From contig JAKSZT010053764.1 in NCBI GenBank assembly GCA_026826555.1, positions 31,941,487 through 32,005,486 of the forward strand: a stretch of 64,000 bases of DNA, given 5' to 3'. A program made the position numbers and the translations under genes. The notes beneath the pieces are model-generated. The model was not told the origin of the DNA, made no database searches, and worked only from the letters and a program-made list of their open reading frames with translations. Below, piece by piece: positions 56,694 to 64,000 of this stretch (position 1 is the stretch's first letter; each line of letters opens with the position of its first letter). This stretch comes from Tolypeutes matacus (Eukaryota > Chordata > Mammalia > Cingulata > Chlamyphoridae).

Positions 56694-57507
56694 TTTCTAG
56701 TGCAACATTTTAATTCCTTTAATGATTTCTGAATTAATGTTTTATCTAGGGCTTGCCACATACATCTTATCAGAATCTACTTCAGATTTATAATTTCATT
56801 CCAGTGAAATATAGAAACTATTCTCTTATGTAGCTCCCTTCCCTCCTCTACTTTTTTGTGCTATTATTGTGATACATATTATATTTATATATGTTATATA
56901 CTCAATAGTACATCACTATAATTATTACTTTATACAATCTGATGCCTTTTAAAGAAGCTGAGAAATGAGAGCAAGTATATATTTATAGAGTTTGATAGGC
57001 TAATATAAATAATTACCCTTTTTGGTTCTCATTCCTTTCTGTGGATTCAAGTTACAATCTGGTATCATTCTTACTCTAATATAGCTTTGCTTCCATAATT
57101 CCTTTGTGCTGTTATTGTTAAATATATTGCATTTCTATATATTATATGTACAACAACCCAAATATAAACATATTGGGTTGTTAATTTTAATCCAGTTAAC
57201 AGAAGAAAGGAGAAGAAACTTGATATTATACCATTGTTTATAATTATCTACATAAATACTTTAACTGGCACTCTTTTGTGCATGGGAGGGGGCATAACTT
57301 GCTTTTTTCTGAAGAGCTTCCTTTGGTATTTCTTGTGAAGCAAGTACTGTCTGCTAGCAACAAATACCTTCAGTTTGTGTTTATACGGGAATGGCTTTAA
57401 TTTGCCTTCATATATAGCATTATTGGATGTAAGATTCTTAATTTATAGTTTTTACCCCCTTCAGCACTTTGCATATGTCATTGTACTGCCTTCTGTACTC
57501 CAATGGT

Positions 57508-57722
57508 TTTGTTATTATTATTATTGGAGAAGTTGTAGGTTTACAGAAAATAAAAGAGTTCCCATATACCCCCTTCCACAAACACCATTTTCCCCATTAC
57601 AATACTTTGTATAAGTGTGGTACCTTTGTTACAATTAATGAAACTATGTTACTTTAATTATACTATTAACTATAGTCCATAGTTTACATTAAGGTTCACT
57701 GTTTGTGCTGTACAATCCTGTT
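57508..57722 (-). mobile_element. 5'-truncated L1 3' end
   Basis: (ATT)n tail complement at left, then antisense L1 3' UTR: 'gagaagttgtaggtttacag', 'gtggtacctttgttac', 'actatagtccatagttta', 'gtgctgtacaatcctg'. Inserted in older L1M. Confidence 0.75.
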
Positions 57723-58240
57723 TTTTTCCCCTCCACTGTTTTTGATAAGAAGTTTGCTGTTAATCTTATCATACTTTCCTTATATGTGATAAGTAATTTG
57801 TCTCTTGCTGCTTTAAACATTTTTCTCTTTGTCCTTGGCTTTCAACATTTTTAACATGTTGTGCACTGATGTGTCTCTTTGCATTTATACTACCTAGAGT
57901 TCACTGAACTGTTTGGATATATGTGCTGATGAATGTTTTTCATCAAATTTGGAAAATTTTCAGCCATTTCTTCTAATATTTTTTCTGCTCCTTTCTTTCT
58001 CTCCTCTTTTTGTTAGTCCCATTGCCATTTGTTGGTGCACTTAATGGTGTCCCACATTCTTTGAGATTGTTAATTTTTCTTCATTCTTTTTTTCTCTATA
58101 TTCTTAAAAAAGCAAAACTTTATCTACTGATTTAAATTCAAGTTTGGTTATTATTTCTTCTGCTAGATCCAATCTATTGTGAACCCCTCTAGTCTATTTT
58201 TCATTTCACTTATTGTACTTTCCAAAACACAGGGCCAGGG

Positions 58241-58612
58241 AGACAAGAAACATCAGAGGCCTGCTACTTCTGGTGAGAAGCTGTGGCCCTAGACTGGGAG
58301 AAAGGAAGAGTGGGAATCCCATCTTCTTGGTTGCATCCATCTGATATAAAGCTTCCTTTCTGCTGAGCTAGGGGAACGGAGCAATGGTAGGAGCAGTTTG
58401 TGGCTCAAATGTCACAGACTATTGTTCTTATTAAGTAGATTTTCTTAAATAAATGCTTCTGTGTATGACCTTAGGACAATTTCCAGAGAAGTTAAAGGAT
58501 TGTTGGTTTTTTGTTTAATTTTTTTCACCAGTTGAATGGTTGTTTCATGGGAGAGAGTGTCCATCAAGCTCTTTACATTCCATTCTGGTATCTGAGCTCA
58601 CCTGTCATAACT
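58241..58612. other. No gene recognised
   Basis: Left flank of the ANAPC13 retrocopy; perhaps diverged L1. Confidence 0.4.
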
Positions 58613-58623
58613 TTTTAATTTTT

Positions 58624-59748
58624 TTTTTTTTTTAATGATTCCAGGAGATCAGGTACATGAATGTTTTGCAAAGTCCTAGTTCTTATACAAATGTAAAACC
58701 ACTGCTGTTTGCACGGTAAATAATTTTGGTTATATTTGAAAAGACTCTGAGAAATAAGAAATGCTGTTACTGGACAAAACTAGTGGTCCATCTAACTATA
58801 TAGACACTTTCCAGGAGCACCAAAGGAAATTATAGGGAGAGCAGAGGTAAGTGTCAGATAATTTTTAAATCTATACACTTATCCAAAGCTTGAACATACC
58901 ATGGGGAGTCCTAGGGATCCCAGTAATTAGCCAATGGGATAACTATAAATCTGTAACATTCACAGGCTTATTACACATCCACTCAGAATTCTTCAAGTGG
59001 AGATATATGAGAAGCTAATAATTGCATGTCTGATTTCCTCTCTCTTTGCCTTTTCGTCTCACCTTTAAATACATGTATCATGTGACACAGAGAAGTAGTT
59101 GGGAAGTGTTAAACTCTGTAAGACAAAATCAGAATTAAAGACAAATGTTTACCCAACCACGTTCAAACAAGCTACTGAATGAGACTTTTTGGTTCAGGGA
59201 GTCAAATTTTCTGCATTCCTGAGAAATTACATTTAGTTTCTCATCTATTGAATATTTTCACATTGTACTTTGCTGCTACAATCTAAGTGGGTGTATTTTT
59301 TAGTTGATTTATCACTAAAAAATTTGAGTTAGGAAACTGAAAGAAAACAATATATATCGATGTATTAAAAAAAAAAAAATCAGTTCACAGAAAAAGGAGC
59401 CAGGTGTCAGTTTCCAATAGGGGGAACATTCTCATGGAGGTACTGTAGGGCTAAGTCTGTCCACTTCATTTCTTGTCCTTTAACAGATTCTGTGGTGCCA
59501 CCATTGTTCTGTTCAGGTTCAGAAAGCTCATTCAGTGGTACTGCAACATCCTCATAGGGCAACTTGTCTTCTTGCCAAGCATCATCAATCAAATCCAAAA
59601 TCCTTCCATCTCTCTGTACTTCACTGTCCATTCTCCTGCAGTTCTAATCTTGTCAGATCCCTCTAAGACCGAGGCTAGGAGCGCGGGTTACCCTTACCAG
59701 TACCCGGCTCGCTTCAGCACCCGTTTCCGCTGAGCCACTCCTTTTGCC
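58624..59748 (-). pseudogene. ANAPC13: ANAPC13 retrocopy, full-length transcript unit
   Basis: Intronless copy of the mRNA on the minus strand. The GC-rich 5' UTR lies at 59632-59748, the coding frame at 59407-59631, and the 3' UTR leads to a poly(A) tail seen as a T-tract at about 58619-58633. The insertion is bracketed by TTTTAATTTTT-like sequence on both sides (about 58612-58624 and 59749-59760), compatible with an L1-endonuclease site and short target duplication. The right flank is old L1 sequence. A retained 5' UTR suggests nearly complete reverse transcription. The 3' UTR extent is inferred from the T-tract, since I cannot align it to the parent UTR. Confidence 0.8.
59407..59631 (-). 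CDS. ANAPC13: ANAPC13-like intact reading frame in a retrocopy
   Basis: A 74-codon uninterrupted frame starting MDSEVQRDGRILDLIDDAW and ending LQYLHENVPPIGN, the same length and ends as mammalian ANAPC13. ANAPC13 is the small subunit (yeast Swm1 counterpart) that stabilises TPR subunits of the anaphase-promoting complex, a nuclear ubiquitin ligase for mitotic exit. Compared with my recollection of the human protein there are about five substitutions (near residues 20, 31, 37, 42 and 52), and no stop or frameshift. The start codon is followed by the conserved N terminus, so the start is secure. The frame is short enough that survival by chance is plausible. Without its own promoter evidence I call it a retrocopy with coding potential, not a proven gene. 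Confidence 0.85.
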   Translation of the reverse strand: MDSEVQRDGRILDLIDDAWQEDKLPYEDVAVPLNELSEPEQNNGGTTESVKGQEMKWTDLALQYLHENVPPIGN

Positions 59749-59760
59749 TTTTAATTTTTA

Positions 59761-60402
59761 TAAAATCTTTATTTACATCCCCTTAAACCTGATAAGAATA
59801 ATTGGTACCTTTTTATTTTTTAATTATCTTTCAGCCTTTGTATAAGTCTTTCCCTTTTCTAAGTCTTTTCAAAGAACTAGCTTTCTGCTTTTGTCATTTT
59901 CCACTAGTATATGCTCTTATCTTTATTATTCCAATTATTTATTTTCTTTAGACTTAATTTGATGTTTTTTCCCTAACTTCTTGGGCTGGATACTATGATC
60001 ACTGGAATTCAGCCTTTATTATTTCCTAATATATGTATTTAAAGCTAAAAGTTTCTCTTTGAGGTCACCATTATTTGAGAACTATGAATTTGATTTGTAG
60101 TTTAGTTAATAATATCTTATAATTTCCACATAATTATTCTTTAGAAGTATACTGCTTAACTCAGAAATATTTGGGGGATTTTTCACATATTTACTAGTTA
60201 TTATATTCTATCCCATTTACATTGTGTCATTTATTCTACATGATTTCAATCCTTTGAAATTTGCTTAGATTTTCTTTATAGCTCAACATATTATCAACTT
60301 TGGCATATCATTCCCTGTACATTAAGAAAGAATATCTATTCTGTCATAGATTCAAGAAAAACAAATTCTTTTTGTTTTTGTCCCTGAGTTTTGGGGTGGT
60401 TT
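59761..60402 (-). mobile_element. Old L1 ORF2-region fragment
   Basis: Antisense L1: 'caaagaactagctttctgc', 'tcctaatatatgtatttaaagc', 'gaaatatttgggggattttt', 'cagattcaagaaaaac'-like end. No frame. Confidence 0.6.
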
Positions 60403-60416
60403 ACTCCACAGTATTA

Positions 60417-61572
60417 TTATTATTATTTTTTTTTTTTTTTAAAGATACTTAGATTACATAAATATTACATAAAAAATATAGGAGATTCCCATATGCCCCA
60501 CTCCCCACTCCTCCCCCATTTTCCCATATTAACAACATCCTTCATTAATGATGTATATTCATTGCAATTGATGAACACATTTTGGAGCACTTCCACTAAT
60601 AGTGGATTAAAGTTTATATTGTAATTTACACTCTTTCCCACCCAATTCTGTAAGTTATGGCAAGATGCATAATGGCCCGTATCTGTCAGTGTAATGTCAT
60701 TCAGGACAATTCCCAAGTCCTGGAAATGCCCTGTATTACACCTGATTTTCCCTCTCCCTGCTCTCAGAACTTCCAGTGGCCACTGCCTCCACATCAATGA
60801 TATAATTTCTTCCATTGCTAGAATCACAATAAGTCTATAGTACAATACCAGTAAGTATACTTTAGTCCATAGTTCATTCCCCAATCCTGAGGATTCTGGG
60901 ATGGTGACGTCCACTCCACCTCTAATTAAGAGAGGGCTGCGATCCCATAGGGCCATGGATGGGACTCTCTTGCTTGCAGTTGGTAGGTTTCTTGGTATGG
61001 TAGTTGTCCATCATCACCTCCTTGTTAGTTGTCCTGGGTGAGACCAAGAACTGGAGAGTAGATGTTGTAACTCTGTTGAGATTCAGGGCCCAGCTGGCAC
61101 AAGGACAGCCCAAAGATTAAGTCTCTTGAACATACACCTACCAGCTCCAGCACCAACTATAGGTTAAAATAGGACAGAAGAGTCATGTGTAGGGAAACTG
61201 CAACTGAGTCCAGCTCTGACACTTTGGGGAGCATAAATTCTAAAGTAGGGCCCACTGGCAAGGCAACTAACTCCCGAGCTATCTGCCCTGACTATAGTGT
61301 CTGGATGTCTCCAGGGCTCTCGGGAGCCCTGCTATTTGGGGTCATATCAACTTTGGCAGTCAATGAGATCCTGCTGAGACATGCATAAGTGTAACCTCTG
61401 GAATGACCTCCCAACTCACTTTGAAGTCTCTTAGCCATATAAACTCATTTGTCTTTACCTTTTCCCCCTTCTGGTCAAGGTCTTTTTTCAGTGGCATTGC
61501 TAGTTGGTGCTTGGTAGTAATCCCTTGGGGCCAGGGAGTCTCATCCTCGGAAGTCATGTCCCACACTAGGGG
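60417..61572 (-). mobile_element. 1.15-kb LINE-like element with long noncoding 3' region
   Basis: A T-tract at left (60426-60440, tail complement) and the exact 14-bp duplication ACTCCACAGTATTA at 60403-60416 and 61573-61586 define one retroposed unit. Its 3' end on the minus strand, 'gcatatgggaatctcctat' plus 'taatctaagtatcttt' and poly(A), resembles the L1 3' UTR end. The element is also represented at 9271-9911 and 15673-15944. A 163-codon frame (60465-60956) crosses it, without any domain I know. It is either an L1 subfamily with a long 3' UTR or a non-autonomous LINE. Confidence 0.75.
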
Positions 61573-61761
61573 ACTCCACAGTATTACTGCAGCAGAGCTG
61601 ACTAATACAACATCATTCAAATCACTGTTTCATAGATGGCTTTCCACTATGCTCACATGTGAGGCAACTCTGAATTCAGGAATTTTGAGAATTTTTAAAC
61701 TCTTGGTCCCTACTCAACACATTTCACATGGTTAGTTTCCCCAAATTAATTTGGAAATGTG

Positions 61762-62017
61762 GGAAGTGGATGTGGCTCAAGTGGTTGGGCTCCCATTTAC
61801 CATATGGGAGGCCCCGGGTTCGATTCCTGGGGCCTCCTGGAACCCGGGGCCTCCTGGTGAAGGCAAGCCAGGCCATGCAGCGCGGTGGGCTGGTGCAGCA
61901 AGATGATGCAACAAAGGGAGACAAGCAGACACAGAAAAATGCACAGCAAATGGACACAGTGAGCACAAGCAGCAAGGGGGGATAAATAAATAAACGTAAG
62001 ATAAATCTTAAAAAAAA
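61762..62017 (+). mobile_element. DAS-type tRNA SINE with a short internal duplication
   Basis: 'ggaagtggatgtggctcaag', B box 'cgggttcgattcc' (about 61816), then GGGCCTCCTGGAACCC followed again by GGGGCCTCCTGG (61830-61858). Body, 'ggataaataaataaacg' tail and A9. The imperfect duplication AATTTGGAAATGTG / AATTGGCAACGTG flanks it. Confidence 0.85.
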
Positions 62018-62030
62018 AATTGGCAACGTG

Positions 62031-62470
62031 CTGTAAAGGCATCTCCTTAAACTTTTAAATTTAATATGCGAGATTGTTTCTATTCATTTTCTGCCTGTAT
62101 GTAGTTAAAATGATTTTTATGAATCTTAAAGGATGAAAAAAATGTAAAGGAATGCCTTTATGAACAACTGTTATTCACAAGAGAAAGTTATAATCAAAAT
62201 AGGCATTTTACTGACTGTATAGCACTGGTGCACCGAGAGCCTTTAAATGCCAAATGAAAAAAGTCACTTAATAAATACTAAATCTTTCTCTCTCCACTTG
62301 AGAGGGAGAAAAAGCTGTTCTAAAGTGGTGAAAGGATGCTCTTAGTAGCTTTTTGCAACTCTGTGAGCTTGGGTATCATGTTGCGCTGAAGCAGTATATT
62401 GACTAAACACAGTCTAACCTACAGAACCTTGAAAGGAGAAAAAGAGAGAAAAACCCAGAGAACACATTCT
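62031..62470. other. No gene recognised
   Basis: AT-rich sequence with no supported feature. Confidence 0.5.
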
Positions 62471-62474
62471 CATG

Positions 62475-62600
62475 TGACTCATTCATTTATTCATTCATTC
62501 ACCAAATATTTATTGTTCAAGTTAACTATGTGTATAATACTGTGCTGAGGACTGCACCAATCACAGAGGTGTGTCTCAACTCTCATATGTGTAGGAAAGG
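62475..62600 (+). mobile_element. L2/MIR3-like relic
   Basis: 'attcatttattcattcattcaccaaatatttattg' and 'aatactgtgctgaggactg' follow the L2 3' pattern. Short and diverged. Confidence 0.4.
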
Positions 62601-62644
62601 ATATTAAGGGTGTGAGATAATGGTGGAAGGAATATAAAATTGGA

Positions 62645-64000
62645 TCAGGCTGAATTTATTGATATGGACCCACTAAGCAGAGATTCTGGATTCAGTGTTG
62701 TAGCTCGAGGAGTTAGAAAGGGCTCTAACAGTTTATTTGGGTGGCAGGCTGAAACATGGACCAAAAGATAACCTACAGTGCCTGAGGTTGAGATGCCTAA
62801 TTTATCCTGGTATACTGCAGATAAGGGGATCCAAAGACAGAGAGATTGGAATGGATTCACCATTTAAGACCTGCCCACCCACCGCAAGAATGTCCAGGGG
62901 ACACACCTTTAAAACTAGGATTGTGAGGAATAAATTTGTGAGACTAACTCCATCTTTCCTGAAGAGCTCTGTGGTTGCTCTTCTCTGTAGTCCAGATATT
63001 ACTGTGGGAACTGCTATCATGCAACTAGAATCCTTAAACACTATGTGGGGATGATCAGTTTCCAAGCTGGCAGAAGCCAGGTAGCAGCACTTAAATCACC
63101 AAAGACAAGGTGGACGTGGCTACCACAATGAAAGGCAGACTCAGCAGCAAGCCTGAGTCACACAGACCTATGACATTGGCTAATAGATCATGGGGTACCT
63201 AGAAGTGAAATAGATGGGCAATCTACTAAATTCCTACTTGATCTGCATAAGAAGAAGAGTTCAAGGTCAAGTGAACAAAACCCTAACCTGAGTTACAGAA
63301 GCAGAGAGTCATGGCTCCTTAATGAATTCCCAGATTTGAGAGTTTAAAGACCCAGAGCCTCTTGAATGAGGGGAAGGCCAGGGCCCCTTGGGGAAGGATC
63401 CTGTTATACTGCCAAAAAATTATACTGTTAATCTTCTTCCCAGTCTTCCTCAAAGAGACCTACAGCCTTTTACCAGCGTAACTGCATTGGGGAAAAGGAA
63501 ATGATCAAACATTTGGGGGATTATTAGACACTGGCTCAGAAGTGATATTAATTCCAGGAATCCCAATACATCACTGTGGTCTACCAGGCAGAAAAGTAGC
63601 TTTTGGAGGTCAGATGATTGCTGTCCATCTCACAGTGGGTCCCTGGATCAATTCTGCAGTTATTTCCCCAGTTCCAGAATGCATAATTAGAACAGACATA
63701 CTCAGCAACTAGCAGAATCCCCATATTGCTTCCCTGATTTGTGGAGAGGGCTATTATGCTAGGAAGTGGAAGCCACTAGAACTACCCCTGCCTAGCAAAA
63801 TAGTAAATCAAAAGTCATACCAGATTACTGGAGGGATTGCAGAAATCAGTGCCATCATCAGGAACTTGAAAGATCTCCATTCAACTTTCCTGTTTGGCCT
63901 GTGCAGAAAACAGATGGATTTTGGAGGATGACAATGGATTATCATAAACTTAACCAGGTGGTGGCTCCAATTGCAGCTGCTGTTCCAGAAATGTTATCAT
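62645..64000 (+). pseudogene. Endogenous retrovirus internal region (protease to start of reverse transcriptase), decayed
   Basis: From about 63515 a frame carries an aspartic-protease active-site motif Asp-Thr-Gly-Ser in the context LLDTGSE, followed by a flap-like Gly-Gly. It ends in an in-frame stop at about 63711, before the protease/RT linker. Downstream, in other frames, there are linker-like remnants and a reverse-transcriptase finger motif (MDYHKLNQV, about 63931-63957). The region 62645-63500 upstream is probably the rest of the same provirus but has no clear motif. Several frame changes and stops make it inactive. The protease/RT order points to a gammaretrovirus-like (class I) element. 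No LTR lies in the window; the provirus continues past 64000. Confidence 0.75.

Larger units (their letters stand above)
54111..58240 (-). mobile_element. Long old L1M in antisense, cut by two LTRs and an L1 end
   Basis: The 3' end is at left: 'taagatataattcacatacc', 'gccataggcaaccactaatc', 'gaatgtgtattttgctgttg'. It then continues right of the LTR at 54841 ('ctactaggtctaataggtta', 'gtctatttggtctgatatc') and of the LTR at 56046. The 5' part is at 57240-58240 ('cactttgcatatgtcattg', 'cactgatgtgtctctttgc', 'gttggtgcacttaatgg'). Confidence 0.65.

Overview
The window is repeat-dense, gene-poor mammalian DNA. The best diagnostic is a set of tRNA-derived DAS-type SINEs, with a tRNA-like head carrying A and B boxes and an AAATAAATAAA(A)ATAAATCTT-like tail. 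These are the hallmark SINEs of Xenarthra, so an armadillo (Dasypus or a close relative) is the most likely source. MER20, MER5-like, MIR, MLT1 and old L1M pieces agree with a placental mammal. No intron-bearing host gene is recognisable. Long AT-rich stretches between repeats show no coding signal I can defend.

Layout. 1-6.1 kb: L1M fragment, two young GC-rich DAS SINEs and two MaLR-like LTRs. 6.3-9.9 kb: antisense L1 ORF2/3' region, then an element whose 5' part is inverted. 10-20 kb: L2, MIR and MER20 relics, LTRs and antisense L1M. 20-28 kb: L1 3' ends, DAS SINEs, MER20 and MER5. 28.6-40.0 kb: three co-oriented copies of a composite retroposon, among LTRs and SINEs. 40.5-44.1 kb: MIRs, a short L1 end, an LTR and a VNTR-bearing dimeric SINE. 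45.1-46.6 kb: a U2 snRNA / KPNA7 chimeric retropseudogene, itself split by a SINE. 46.9-48.9 kb: a nested MLT1 / L1 / MaLR stack. 49-58.2 kb: old antisense L1 cut by SINEs and LTRs. 58.6-59.7 kb: a full-length ANAPC13 retrocopy with an intact 74-codon frame. 60.4-61.6 kb: a 1.15 kb LINE-like element. 62.6-64.0 kb: the internal part of a decayed endogenous retrovirus running off the right edge.

The best candidate for an undescribed system is the composite retroposon at 28681-29547, 35397-36330 and 38972-40009. All three copies have the same order: a unique ~220 bp 5' segment with two hairpins, a dimeric tRNA-SINE with a 25-bp VNTR in its linker, a 3' segment resembling the local L1 3' UTR, AATAAA, and poly(A). 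Each copy has its own target-site duplication. This is architecturally similar to primate SVA elements, but I know of no described xenarthran equivalent. The second notable object is the U2-KPNA7 chimera, which fits template switching during L1 reverse transcription.
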